From Rhyzopertha dominica (lineage: Eukaryota; Arthropoda; Insecta; Coleoptera; Bostrichidae), in the NCBI GenBank assembly GCA_025024175.1, contig QCXZ01000137.1:24862001-24926000 (forward strand): a stretch of DNA of 64,000 nucleotides, in the 5' to 3' direction. The notes beneath the pieces were generated by a model. That model made no database searches, had not been told where the DNA came from, and was given only the letters and a program-made list of their open reading frames with translations. Below are positions 1-12,746 of this stretch, piece by piece (the stretch's first letter is position 1; each line of letters starts with the position of its first letter). Position numbers and translations under genes: made by a program.

Positions 1-58
1 ATTCATGCCAATTTTGTGGATGGGTATAAGCAGAAGAATGCATTCATCAATACACAAG
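1..58 (+). CDS. Ptpmeg2: Ptpmeg2 exon (partial, runs in from the left)
   Basis: Reads in frame from position 4 as the [15 protein letters not shown] segment that precedes the QGP motif of tyrosine phosphatases. The donor GTGAGC starts at 59, and the split Gly codon is finished by the next exon. Confidence 0.85.
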
Positions 59-3000
59 GTGAGCATTTGTTTTTTAGTTGTATAGTAGCAGGTAACAATA
101 TTTGAAACTCATAATAGAAACAGCCGTTTACAGAGTTTGTACTTAAAGATTTCATAAATAATACTGAAGTTCGGCACATTCCACTGTTCTGCAGCAGAGT
201 AGACCCTATCCAATTATTGTATGTATGCTTTATTAGAATGTGGTCCATTTTTGTACCTTCACAGGTGCAACAGTTTGAATAGTTTATGACCGTCGACTAT
301 AAAGCTGTAAAAAAACCTCATTACGTTATACAAGCACTCTGCATAATTCAGTCTCAAATATCGTTCCCTACTACTATAAAAGAATTATCTGCTTAGGTAG
401 TAAATTGCACAAATACGGTTTGCGNTATTGCCATAAGAAACTTATCAACTGCAAGTGAACATTCTTAAGGTTTGTTTAATTTGGTATAGTGTTACANCAT
501 TGCAGAACACAGTCGCTGAGGTAATATTACCTCTGTAAATATATCCTTTAGGTATTACATAAATATAAACATAGATAATACAGCACCTCTTGGAAAAAGC
601 AATCAGACTGTATTATAAGAGACCAGTTATTTCATCGTTCATTTACCCAATAATTATAGCACCTCAAGTATTCATTAAAATTTCTTTCCATTGTTTTAGG
701 ATAATAGTCTTTTAGGTAATCTACAATTTAAATCTAAACTTGACCTTCAATTTATCCAAAAATTCTGTATTTCAAAATACCTTTTAATATAGTTTTTTAC
801 ATTGTAATAAGCTTATATCACAGTATAGACTGCCATTAACATCAATCATTAATTGCTTTACTCATTACATTCATAATTACTATTACCTATGCTATTACGC
901 TACTTCCAAATGAAAGGAAAGCTTTGCTTCATCTTGCAACAGTATAATACATGCAAACCATTAAACTGATTGACCTCATAGTGATCCAAAATCATGTAGT
1001 GAGTGGTTCTCCCAGATGCCATTTTGTGTTCATGAGCATTCTAGCTGGAATTTAAAACATAAGAGTACTCTTATATGACAAAATTTAAGGTTCTATATTC
1101 TAAATTTATATTATTTCTTAGTTGTAGAGACAATTCCCTTTCAAATAGTTTTTTATTGGTGTGCATGTTGCACAATATACTTGAGTCTACAATATACATT
1201 GATATTTGAAACAATAACAGCCCTTGCTGAAACAATTTTTAGATGCTGCACAAATTTCCAAATATGCAGGTAAAGAATTTATTATGAATCAAAATCGCGA
1301 AAATGGTTACCATCTTTCCACTATTTGGTAGCCAATCACCCAAGGCCACAATCTCCCACCTCCTCGTAATTCCAAGTACAACTTTATCTATGGTTTTCAT
1401 TCTCTTTCCTCCTTACGATATAGCTCAGCTCGGACGTGTTTTTTGCGTTAGGTTTGTACCATATTCCATACTCCTTATTCCTGTCCTGATGATGCCTCTT
1501 ACAACTGCGAACGAAACGTCGACTTTATTCCGAAAACAAACGTGGTCTAACAGGTCTAACCCAAAAAGACTAAGATTTCAATCTGACTCTGGCCTCGAAA
1601 GCTTACACTTTTTACTTTATTTTTATAAATTTTCATACTTTCTCTTATGTAGGTATGTTTTAACTTTTATGTTTATATTGGATATTAACAACCATGAATA
1701 TATTTGCAACTGGAGATATGTAGTGAAATGAACCAATAATACTGATTGTCAGTTAAAGGCGCTTTAGTACATTTAATGATATTTGTGAGTAGGTATGTGC
1801 TAGTTTTAGGATGCAAGCAAATTAAAGAAATTAAAAAAATATATATATATTGTTATTGCCATCTCACAAGATGTGCACAATGTTTGTGTTCGAATGCTAA
1901 TGAAATATTAAGAAAGTAGTGTTCAAGACTGTATGATCAAACTTTAACACAAATTATAAATGTGCATATCGTGTTAGTTAAAACATAATTTGCTTATATA
2001 TTGATAATAGGGTTTCACTGTAACATCGTTTGTCTAATTTCAGGACCATTAGCAAGAACTGCAGCTGACCTGTGGCGCATGATATGGGAACAACAAAGCT
2101 TAGTTATAGTTATGACAACTAGAGTAATGGAAAGGGGTCGTCCTAAATGTCATCAGTATTGGGAACCAGAAGTTGGTAGTGAAGCCTGTTATGGTCAGTT
2201 TGTGATCAAAACATTAGCTGTAGAAACAAATGACGATTACACAGTATCAACTTTACAAATGACCAATAAGAAGGTAAGTAAAGGGTGTATGGCATCTTGT
2301 CGTGGCCAATTTAATGCCCTAAAACTCAGTTTCTAATTTGTTGGATTATTTCAATAGTATTTTCCATAGTTTTATTAATTCCATCTACCACAAAACATTT
2401 AGTATTTCTAAACTACACTTATTTTAGAACTATTATCTATAATGTAATAAAGCTCTTGTTTTTTAACTACTTCTGAAAAAGATTAATTAAGGATCCTTTC
2501 ATAGCTCTGACAAATTTATATTTGTAGTAGCTGATGCATATTTAAGTTTACTTTTAAATTTTTGTTCAGTGACAATGATCATAAGGCTCAAATAAACTTA
2601 ATATTGTAATAGAAAGAGAAGGGGTCAGGATACTTATGTTTGTGTGTGGTTGAGGGACGTAAGGGTAATTTGCATTTTGTGGACTAACATTTTATGGTTT
2701 TTTTAGGGACTTCACCTATATGTACAAATGCCATTACCTCTGAAAATAATACTTTTACCCATATTGTAAACGCTTTTATTAATAAATAAAGCAATTTGAT
2801 TTATACTTACCTATTTCTTTTTTACAGACAGATGAGTCTAGGGAGGTTTCACATTGGCAGTTCACATCATGGCCTGATTATGGAGTCCCACATTCAGCCA
2901 AGGCCATGCTGCACTTCTTAGATTGTGTTAGAAGGCAACAGGCTAATATGGTAGCTGCGTTAGGTGATACATGGGCTGGTCATCCTAGAGGACCACCAAT

Positions 3001-6000
3001 TGTTGTTCACTGTAGCGCTGGTATAGGACGAACAGGTAATTATGTTTTTTATTATTTATATCTATGAGAAAACTTTTATTCATTTTTCCAGTGGCCAAAT
3101 TATTTTGTACGAATTAGATAAACTGAAAACATTATTGCATTAGGAGGTACCGGAAAATATACAGACTTATATATCAATTTGTGAATATTTTTTTTCATAT
3201 CATAATTTAATTACTTCTAAATAAAATTTTCTTTGTTTGAAATTACCTATTATCAATGTTCCATGAGGTCTATTACCATTTTGAAAAAATCAGATATCTT
3301 CTGAGTAAAAGAAGAATTTAGGTCATCTTTGATCGTCATCTTGATTTGTGTAAGTGTGTGTGTTCCATTGCTGTGAACAGGTGAAAATCTGTTGGTAGGA
3401 AGTCTGGAGAATATGGTATTGGCTTTGAATTATTTAATTATTCCAAGAGAAATACCACCTTAACATATAGGAATACTTTACATATATTCACTTTTATTTG
3501 CCCGTAACAATTTCATGAAGAAAATCATTTTAGTTCCTGTGAGCAAAGAGGGAAAATCATTTGACACTACTCATGTCGTTCTATATTCCTTGTCTGTTGA
3601 CTTTTCAAATCTCTTTTAAATATTCTTGAAGTGTTTCTTTCATGATTATTTGGGGGCTGATACCACTAGATTCTTCAGAACCTCTTCATTGAAATTACTA
3701 GGTGTTTCACTTCTTAGAGCATCTAAGAGAGTGGTGTCTCCTCTAAACTTCCTGAACCAGTATTGGCACTTGTTTGCTATTACAATCTTGTTATATATAT
3801 ATAATAGAAATCAACTGCAGATGGATCACATAAAGTAGGACGTTGCATCAGTATGTCATTACAAAGATCAAGGGAATGACAAAATACATACAGAAGATTA
3901 TTTTGAACAAAGAAGATCTTTTTTACATCGAACCTTCAAAGAAATCTGGTTTGCTTGGCTTTTTTTTGTTTACACCGCTGTTATTGCATTATTCATAGAA
4001 AATGATTCAATTTCAGTCTCTTCTTCACCATTCACATCAACATCGTCTGAGCACCTGCTTTGAGTTCCATTAATATTTCATCATTTCCAGTAATTTTTAC
4101 ATCATTATCAATGACTGCAAAATTTTGCCAGTCTTTTTCATAGGCAGCATTTGCCAGTTAGTATCCAGTATCCATTGTGACAATGGCAGATCGTCATCAT
4201 TTTCGCTTTCCTATTCATAATGAAGTTGCAGTTGTGCTAATGACAGTTCATCATCATCACCAAAATCTTCATTATCTGACCGAAATCCAGCATAAAACTG
4301 TTATATTTTAATTTTCGATCACTCTTTTATTACTTTTGCAGTATTAGACATTGCATAACATGTTGAAAAATAAAATATCTGATAATATTTTGTGATATTT
4401 GTCTCAATTTACGATTCCTTCTACAAACTTTAACTTACCTAATTCTTTAGATGGCATACAATCCTTTAAAAAATGTTGCTCTTCATTTGAAAAGGTCAGG
4501 ATTGAAAGCATTTGCTTTGGATTCGATTAAAGGACTTCAAACGTAGATTCATCACTAAATAATAATTTTGCTCTAATCTTCTCTTGTCCAGTGCTTCATT
4601 TCTTTAGCATTTAGCCCAATTTAATTTTTGTTTTTCTGTAATTACTGCTAGTATGTTATGTTTCTGCAACATTTACACTTATTCCTGTTGCTGCATTGGA
4701 ATGAGACAAGGGCAGGACAAGCATTGCTTTTACTAGTTACCCTAATACTATCCTCAATATCACCCAGAACCATCAATAAACTCAACCAACTCTTCACAAA
4801 AAATAACTATCCTCATTCCAGAAATAATTAAAATTATAAAAAAAATTATAGTACTAACCAAAAACCTAGACAGGAATAAAACATTAAATAGAATTAAATT
4901 AAACAATCATAAAATTAACACTGCTCATTCTAGCCAAAGCCAAATTAAAAAACTGTACACCCTATTAAAATCCAAAAATTCCCAGATTTTAAAAAAAACT
5001 CCTGTAGTTTATAAAATTGCCTGTAATAACTGCAATAAATCTTGTATATAGGTCAATACCTACAAGAAAGAATTAAGGGCACAAATATTCAAATAATGCG
5101 ATTGCTGGCTTACATAACCACAAAACAGAACATATCAGCTCATCCTTAATTTTTTATACACAACACCGCACTGACAATCACATCCCTTTCTATCACATAT
5201 ACATCAAATTTAAATTAACGAACTATTTATACAAATTATTTAGGTCTGTTGGTGTTTCTCATTATTGAACAATATAATACTACTACAATGAGATGGGCTT
5301 CATCTATTTTTCTAAATATGTATATGTATACATGTATGTTTTAATATGCTTTACAAAATTAATAAAACCTAAATTCAAGTAGTTATTGGCGATTTCTTTT
5401 AAAATCTTTTAAAATTGTTCATTGTACCATAATCCTTTAGGAAGTATTGCTGCAATTTTGACATTAACATATAAGAAACTTTTAATAATATACATAATAA
5501 AAGTTTAGGAATTGAAATTTGAAATTAAAATAAAAGTGGTTTGTGAATCTGACTAGTGACTATGACGTATATGTCACCTTATTTGTTATGATCATTATAT
5601 TGTATGTAAAATTTCTGGATTGTGTTATATGGTGTATTACATTTAGCATATACTGGTTAAAATTTTGAAGATTCCTTTCCCTAATATAGCTGCCTATTTA
5701 AAACTCAAATTAGTAACAAATTGTTGTTCCATTTCTTGTAAAATTAATGTAAACTGGATTGTTGTTGTAGTAAGCCCTGAAGAAGATTGTAATAAAGCAA
5801 TTGAAAGCTTGGCAAAAATAAAGAGTACCCATTAATCTTTACCACCAGGTCGAATTCCCCCAAGATATTTCAGCTTAATATATACATAAATATTGAAAAA
5901 GGCCGAAACATTCAAATATTGAAACAACCTGATTATAACTATTTTGTAGAACCATATGTCAAATAAAAAGTAAATACAACATAAAATTGAAAGGTTTTGT

Positions 6001-7272
6001 AACTATTACAACAGTAATTTTTACCATTAATACCAAAGTGCTAGTTCCCTGAATCGTGGACTGTTAGGCTATCTAGGCTTCTTACAATTTGTCATAAGGA
6101 TTTTCCATGACAATAAAATTGAATAATCAGCTGGCAAACTTTAATATTTGTTTCAATAAAACTAACTAAAATATAAACACAGTATAGCCACAATTGGTCA
6201 CAAGGGACTAATGCACAAGGTTGGTTTGTCGTGTGCTCTTTCGAAATACAAAAATAACAGTCACAATAACCGCAACCTGAGCTTTTTGCTTTTCCAAATT
6301 GCCAAGACAGTATTTATTTCCCAAAAGCAAGCATTTTTATTGTACTTTTAGAGGTACATAATGGGCAATTTTGCAACACAGCAGACTTGGGCTAAAAGAC
6401 CCTCTCTTGTTATATAAAAATAAAAGTTTTTCACTATAACAATTTTGCAAATGATTTATGAATCAGGTTGCAGAACAGAACATTTCCAAAAAACCTGCTG
6501 TAACACACAATCTCGGAATATATTCCTTTTACTTTATATATTATTATTATAATTCTATGAAAATCTTGCATAAAGAGTTTAATTCAGATAGGAATACTTG
6601 TATTTAGCGTACTTGTACTAACTCCAAAATGGCCGATTGTACACTGTGACACATATAATAATTGAAAAATATAAGAAACATAGACTGAACCACTAATTGT
6701 AACAGGATAATCAGCATGACATAAACAGCATTGATAAATAAAAGAAAAAAATTAGTTTAAAACCGGCATGATTTATGAATGACATTTTATATTGTTGTGT
6801 AAAGCATTTAAGAAACACAAGAAACGCTACCCCAGTAAATTATCTTTATCTTAAAGAGCCCAACTCAAAATACAACTATAAATTATTTCAAATCATATAA
6901 AAAAGTGTTGTACATTTTATTTTTGTCTATTATATCTTGCATATAGTTTGATGCATCATCTTTAGAAAAAAATTTAAAGTAGTTATATAGCTTTTATATA
7001 AATTGTTTTTCTTTCATATTAACTCTTTTATTTGTTTACCAGGTACCTTTTGTACATTAGATATTTGCATATCAAGACTGGAGGACTTGGGTACAGCAGA
7101 CATTAGAGGAACAGTCGAGCGGATACGCTCGCAGCGTGCATATTCTATCCAAATGCCAGACCAGTATGTGTTCTGTCACCTTGCTTTAATAGAATATGCT
7201 GTTATGAAAGGATATCTGCAATCCGCAGACCTAGCAGGATTTGATCAGGGTGCAGATGATGATTCCGAATAA
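1..7272 (+). CDS. Ptpmeg2: PTPN9/Ptpmeg2-type protein tyrosine phosphatase, 3' part of gene
   Basis: Four coding exons: 1-58 (coding from 4), 2044-2273, 2828-3035 and 7043-7272, stop at 7270-7272. Joined they give 240 residues of a classical PTP domain, which removes phosphate from phosphotyrosine through a cysteine thiophosphate intermediate. Visible in order: the segment [18 protein letters not shown] (exon 1), WRMIWEQ plus VIVMTTR (exon 2), the WPD loop WPDYGVPHS and the P-loop [10 protein letters not shown] with catalytic Cys (exon 3), and the Q-loop [14 protein letters not shown] (exon 4). The [21 protein letters not shown] stretch is closest to human PTPN9 (MEG2), a vesicle-associated phosphatase with an N-terminal CRAL-TRIO domain. 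That domain would lie left of the window. All junctions are GT-AG and keep frame. The domain looks active. Confidence 0.88.
59..2043 (+). other. Ptpmeg2 intron
   Basis: AT-rich intron of 1985 bp. A 142-codon open frame at 1303-1731 has no recognisable domain or coding bias. I see no repeat shared with the rest of the window. Confidence 0.6.
2044..2273 (+). CDS. Ptpmeg2: Ptpmeg2 exon, middle of PTP domain
   Basis: The acceptor TTTCAG ends at 2043 and the donor GTAAGT starts at 2274. It encodes [17 protein letters not shown] and [16 protein letters not shown], core elements of the PTP fold, then the strand leading to the WPD loop. Confidence 0.88.
2828..3035 (+). CDS. Ptpmeg2: Ptpmeg2 exon with WPD loop and catalytic P-loop
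   Basis: Contains [15 protein letters not shown] (general acid Asp) and [12 protein letters not shown] (nucleophilic Cys and phosphate-binding Arg). The exon ends inside the final Gly codon of the P-loop, and the donor is GTAATT at 3036. Confidence 0.9.
3036..7042 (+). other. Ptpmeg2 4-kb intron holding a Penelope-like relic
   Basis: This intron splits the catalytic P-loop Gly codon. Its centre (about 4690-5875) is a decayed Penelope-like retroelement, listed separately. The remaining parts (3036-4690 and 5880-7042) are AT-rich and I recognise nothing in them. Confidence 0.6.
4690..5875 (+). mobile_element. Penelope-like retroelement relic with GIY-YIG fragment
   Basis: Around 4740-4830 a frame reads [14 protein letters not shown], like the end of Penelope-type reverse transcriptases. 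From 5004 the frame reads [14 protein letters not shown], then I, a stop in place of the usual Tyr-Ile-Gly continuation, and KKELRAQ. This is the zinc-finger-like start of the Penelope GIY-YIG endonuclease (VYKI.C..C....IG...LK.R). Frameshifts and stops follow. The noncoding tail 5350-5875 recurs at 40345-40785, including the end motif CAGGTCGAATTCCCCCAAG. The relic is inactive and sits in the sense orientation of the host gene. Confidence 0.6.
7043..7272 (+). CDS. Ptpmeg2: Ptpmeg2 last coding exon
   Basis: The acceptor TTTACCAG ends at 7042. It encodes [16 protein letters not shown], then [24 protein letters not shown] (Q-loop), and an acidic tail ending DDDSE before TAA. Confidence 0.9.
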
Positions 7273-8890
7273 TAAAAATTTGTACGTAGTTTGTTATAAA
7301 TGGACTTAAATGAAAACAGTAGGTAGCTGCGCTTTTCAAATTGAAACTTGAATACTGAAAGATGTGAAGTGATGTGTATTCCTGTGGTCTTGAAGTGATC
7401 TGATCGGTTTGTTGTCTTTATTTATTATTTTATCTTGGACATTAGGTGAAGTAGGAACATGGTATAAGAGGAATGGAATATTTGGTTTGTGCTGTTTTAA
7501 TGAAATAGCTGCAAGTTTTGGTGGGCAAAAGGGGTGGAATTGACAGTGGATAAAATTGTGATTATTTTTAAAAAGTATTACTTAAAAAATGTGTATATTT
7601 TTCATGATTAAATGCTAAGTTTATTTATTACTGTCAATGATCTTTACATGTAGTAGTACATGTTCAAAATGTTTTAAAATTTTTAGTGCACCAAACTTTC
7701 AATAAAAAATAAAATTAGGTGTGGTGGAGTATGGAGGTGTTTTATGGGAGTATTATTACCAAATTATAATTATGTATCTGATTAAAAATACATACCTAGG
7801 TTTTAAAAATAATATTGATTTATTCTAATTTTAGGAACGAATCACCTTAAGAATTTCATTTGTATCCTACATTATATGAAAAACTAATTGAACTTTTTGT
7901 ATACCCAAAGTTGATACAAATCCGAAATGCATTCAGTTACTTTAACTGTTGTAATTTTACAGTGAAACGTAAACAAGCTATCAATGCCACAATTTACAGT
8001 ATTCAGCTATACCGCAAGCATTCTTAGAAGCTGTTTACAAATTATTATCAGATACTAGTAATACTACATTTTGGTTTAATATACTCTCCACAATTTACTC
8101 CGCTCATTGTGACAATTGTGAATGTTTTCATTGTATGTTCAAATCAAAATTAATTAACATTTTAAGATTACATAAAAGAGTTTTTGCAATAATATAATGT
8201 ATTTCATTTCAGTGTAGCAATATTGATTTTAACTAATACCATTTGTTGCTGTTCCTTTTAATTAAGCCATATCCAAGAAATTATTACTTAAGACAAGAAT
8301 CCTGAATGTTTCCTATGAAAGTTTTTTCTTACGTTGGGCAACTAGGACATATCGTCTATAGAGTATCTGTTCTAAAAAATTACATATTTTTGTAATTGTG
8401 AAGCAGTTAATTTCATTTCTTCATGATGATATATATATTTTTATGGCTCGCGATTTATAGAATAAGCATGCTTCTACTGTTGGTAAATGAAACTGCTAAG
8501 TGCTTTTGAAATTTGTAGTGTATTTTTTTCTCAAATCCTAAAATAGAGCAACATAACATTCTTAACTGTCAATTTTAATACTGTTAATAATAAGTACAGT
8601 GCGGTGTTGTAGTACAAATTGTAATGATGCTCTCTGTTAACCTATTTTGGACCGTCCTCCGAATATGAGAAGTATGAATATTGCTTTAAAGCATTTGCCA
8701 GTTTATACCACTGCTCAGTGTGATGCCACTTTATTCTGAACAATGAGAAAGACTGTCCATGTTTCTATTTGTAAATGTTTTAGAATATCAAAACCCTGAT
8801 TAGAAAAATAAAGATTCGATAGTATATTTTCAATTGCAATGTATTTATTTGTATCTTCTTTCATGTGTTATTGTAAATAAATGTATCCTT
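7273..8890 (+). other. Ptpmeg2 probable 3' UTR region
   Basis: There is no coding frame after the stop. Possible polyadenylation signals AATAAA occur near 7700, at about 8804 and at about 8875. Which one is used cannot be told from sequence alone. Confidence 0.4.
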
Positions 8891-9504
8891 ATTTCTTACA
8901 AGATATCATCGTTTTATTTCTCCAACTAATGCTGTAACAAAAATGAGTTAAAAGTAAGTAATTGTGAAAGTGCATAGCCAGCAAATAAAAACTTGCATAT
9001 AATAAGTAAGACAACTTTAAAAACCTTTTATGCTTGCTTACACTGAATTCATAATAGAAGCAATAAGTGTTCTTAAATGTTACGCCATTCAAGCAAAATT
9101 AATTTTTGAACTTAAATTCCAATGATTTAGGAGAGGACAAAAATTAGTGTAATCTTTGGAGAATGACCTTATAAGTAACAATACCACTTTAGCAGTATGA
9201 CTCAAATTTATAAGATTTTCATTTTTTTGTAACAAATTCATTTTTAAAATATTACAAATAAAATTCAATGAATAATTTAATTCAAATAAGACATTGTTTT
9301 TTTTCTTCATTTGTGATCTTTTACTTTTAAAGCAACAATGCCTATTCACATAATTTTAATTTTGTGTTGTACACATATTAGTTATACAAATCTGGTCTAA
9401 CGAAATGGAAAAATTCAATTATTATATTAGAAAGTATATTTCGTTCAAAATTTCATGTTTTATACCTATTCTTGTGGTNTNTTATATCATTCACATCGCA
9501 GATG

Positions 9505-9665
9505 AGTCTCTCTTTTAGTGTCTCTAGAACCAACTTTGTACTTGAATTATTTTAATATTATTAAAAATTGTGAGGTATTGTGTGCAGCGATGGTTTTGTA
9601 GACATATTTTCTACCATAACAAAGTGTTAAAACTAACATAAATTTCTGAACAGTTCTATTCTTAG
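9505..9665. repeat. Decayed arm of the 34195-36685 foldback family
   Basis: The block with CAACTTTGTACTT, then GAGGTATTGTGTGCAGCGATGG, then TTTCTGAACAG aligns with 36233-36361 (GAACTTTGTACTT, GGGTATTGTGTGCAGCGATGG, TTCTGAACAACCC) with many substitutions. It is an old copy of the same element. Confidence 0.55.
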
Positions 9666-10100
9666 TTTACACATAAAAAAACCATTGTAGAACAGGAAGT
9701 GCAGTAAAGGCTCTTTTGCAACTTATCAACAATCTACGCATAAACTAGAGGACTCAAAAATAAAGATAACAGTTCGAAACTCACGTTTTAGATTTATTTG
9801 AATCAAATTAATAGTTGAACGTTAGAGTGCATTGAATTTTAGCTGAAAAAATGAAATTTGTAAAAAATGAATAATAAAATAAATTTTTATCAAAAACTGT
9901 CTTTCAGTGCAAATTTGGATGCATCAGGAGGATGGAAAAATGCTGCCACTGATTTACGGAGAATGTTAATTCTTTATATTTTTAGTTCTCCACAATTTTC
10001 CTGTTTGTAGTGTTCTCAAAATTTATGAAAACTGTTGCATGGTGCAACTTTTTTGAGCATTTTTTTATGGTTTTGTTTTAAACGAATACCAAGACAATGT

Positions 10101-10764
10101 AATTGGGTATTTCAGTGAAGTAAAAATTGCGGAATTCAATATAGTTTCCTTACTGCAAATAATTCCATATTTTGGTTAATATAAAAAATGTATTTAAGTA
10201 CGTGAATATTCAAGTCAAAGTTGAACTATTTTAAAACGCTCTCCAAAGTATGTGACGACTTAACTGAAAAGGGAAATATACAACTTGGCAACAGTGTTAC
10301 TTTGCATTCCTTTGTGTCTGTCAAATCACGGTCTGATGTCGGGCGTCAGACAAGCTGATTGTAAACACACGTGGTTTTGTAAACGTTATCATCTTGTGCC
10401 GGTGTTGGATTTGTCGTGTTTTTGTTTGATGACGCTTAACTAACGCAAGAACAACGAACGATAAACAAAACAAACACAACACATAAAAAACGCGTTTACA
10501 GATGATTCAGCTCAGCTGTCACTGTACTGTCAGTGGTCAACTGTACACAATGTTGCTACTTACTCCGATTGTTGTTTATCCCTCTCTTTTCAACACGGTA
10601 CAACCTGATTGTTCACTTATGACGTCACAACGGAATTCTTTAATTTATATTAATTAATATCTCAAGTTCTAGGCAATATTGAAAGAAATTTAATAAACAC
10701 GCAGTCTTATTTCAATTGGATCGTTCGGAATGTATAATAAAAAGAAACGCTGAAATACCCAATT
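10101..10764. mobile_element. Miniature inverted-repeat element, copy 1 (AATTGGGTATTTCAG ends)
   Basis: Begins AATTGGGTATTTCAGTG and ends CGCTGAAATACCCAATT, a 15-bp perfect terminal inverted repeat with no coding capacity. Copy 2 lies at 28048-28729 and is alignable along its whole length. Near the right end the reverse strand reads GTGACGTCAT, resembling the subterminal block of the larger AATTGGGT elements in the window. It is probably mobilised by a related autonomous transposon. Confidence 0.8.
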
Positions 10765-11457
10765 CCCGACAACTTACATTACATTTCAAATTACAAATAA
10801 ATTCTATTATTATTTTGCCAATAGAATATAAAGGAAAGGGATATAAAAGAGTGGGTAGAAGGACTACCACGGAAGTGTACAAGGTGGACGATTTTTTTAG
10901 GATTTCAGGGTACAAGCAAAATGGCTGAAGATAAAGAAAAACTAACATAGTTAAATGGTACAAATAGATTTTGCCTTCTTTTGCTTTTAATATATTGGGT
11001 GTTTCAAGTTGACCTATTCTTATTAACCAGCATTCTCGATTACTATATGTAATAGCTATTGAATTATTTAATTTTTCTTAAATTATAATTATCCTACATA
11101 ATAGATATGAAGTTATTATATTTTTTTAACGGCACACCCTGTATTATTTTACGTCATTAAAATTCTCTCATCTTTACTTAACGAAGGCAGTAACACCTAT
11201 GTATCTTTATGGTTTAGTGTCTGTATTTGATAATTTTTATAAGTTTAAAAATGTTTCATTGTTTTAGTTGGTGCTCAGCATTATAATTCCCCCCATTCCT
11301 ACTAAAAAATGATGAATTTAAACAGTTTTCTCCACTAGTTCAGTTATCTCAAGGGTGAATACTATTTATTTCAGTTAATTTAAACAATTATTACTAGCAT
11401 TTGTTTTATGTATTTGAGGTAAATACAGTTTGTACCATCTGTAAAACTAAGAGGTAT

Positions 11458-11786
11458 TGTGGTGACCTAGTTAGTGTAAGGCAAACCGGAACAGAAACAT
11501 TCGTAACTGTGTCAGCAAGGACGTGACAATTGCTTAGGTTATATTTCTTGTTTCCGCGTAAATAGACATAGTAAATAAACATATTTAATACGTCTAAACA
11601 ATAGGGTAAAGTAGACCAGTTAGTCGTATATATAGAAAGATGTAATTATACATAGTCAGTAAGAGTAGAGTAGAGACCTGTAGTCAGTATGTAATAGATG
11701 TGATAAGTGATACCATGTAATCTGCAATAAATCGACTGCACATCCCTTGATGACATCAGTCTCCCAGCCTGGCGCCCACCTCTACA
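11458..11786 (+). repeat. Left LTR of TRIM-like element
   Basis: Starts TGTGGTGACC and ends CTCTACA; direct-repeat partner is 12389-12746. Confidence 0.6.
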
Positions 11787-12388
11787 ATATGGTAATATCC
11801 ATTCTACCATATCTGGTAGACCCCGAGAAGAGCTCGCAATCTTCTGATTACCGAAGATTAGCTACAACCCGACGTGGACTGTGGACTCCCATATCTGGTA
11901 GAGAAGAACACACAATGCAGTTGACCCAACCCAGCAGCAGCAACGACAACAAGAGTGCGCCAGGACGTTTACAAGGTAACACAGCCTCCACCACCAGCCA
12001 CCTGTCACTGTAAGATGAATCCAGCACCCGCACCCAATGGGGCAAGTGCCGTTGCCCACCTCTCTGCAAAGATCGAGGCCATAAAGAGTGAGCTAGCGCG
12101 AACAACATGACAGAGAAACAAGCGCAACAACCAGAGGGATGTCGAACTCGAGATATCGCTCACACTCGATGAAAAGAGGCAACGAGTGTTGCTGTCACGA
12201 AAAATGTGAGAGAAGAGCCTACAAGCGCCAGGCTCCCCACATCGTGAAGAAATCGAAAAAGGGCACAGAGAATCACTAGCGAGGGCCGGTGATTCTCCCA
12301 ATTTTGCAACATGCTGTCTCCTCGTGTACCACATCGAGAAAATGCCCCATCCAGTGGTTAACGAGTTCAAGACACTAGGAAGGGGGTG

Positions 12389-12746
12389 TGTGGAGACCTA
12401 GTTATAGTAAGATAAACAGGAACAAGCATCCGCAAGCTGTGAAATACGATAAGCAATTACGCAACATGTTATGCTTTCCTTGCATACATGTTGATAGTAA
12501 GTAAATGCTAAATAGGGAATAGAAATATAGGCTATCAACGTTAATTAGTTGTATAAATAGACAGACCTATCTAAGTAAGAGGTAGTAAGCGTTATACAGT
12601 TAGTGTACGAGATAGTGAGTAGAGTAGAGACGTGTAGTCAGTATGTAATAGCTGTGATAAGTGATACCATGTAACCTGCAATAGATCGACTGCACATCAC
12701 TGATGTCCTCATCAGTCTCTCAATACCTGGCACCCTCACCTCTACA
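12389..12746 (+). repeat. Right LTR of TRIM-like element
   Basis: Starts TGTGGAGACC directly after a polypurine tract and ends CTCTACA. Confidence 0.6.

Larger units (their letters stand above)
11458..12746 (+). mobile_element. Miniature LTR retrotransposon (TRIM-like)
   Basis: Two direct repeats of about 330-358 bp, 11458-11786 and 12389-12746, each begin TGTGG.GACCTAG and end CACCTCTACA. They share blocks such as GTAGTCAGTATGTAATAG and GTGATAAGTGATACCATGTAA. A polypurine tract AGGAAGGGGG (12377-12386) sits just before the right repeat, as expected for LTR elements. The internal region is only about 600 bp. It has a broken gag-like frame from 12015 (MNPAPAPNG..., stop after about 30 codons) and no reverse transcriptase. 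No clear target duplication is seen, and both repeats are followed by ATATGGTAAT, so the right boundary may be a little further out. The two repeats have diverged considerably, so this is an old, non-autonomous insertion. Confidence 0.65.

Noticed and set aside
1303..1731. 142-codon frame in a Ptpmeg2 intron
   Set aside because: No motif or codon pattern typical of coding sequence; lies between well-defined exons.
11848..12370. Minus-strand open frames inside the TRIM-like element
   Set aside because: No domain match and opposite to the LTR orientation; GC-richer DNA simply opens frames.
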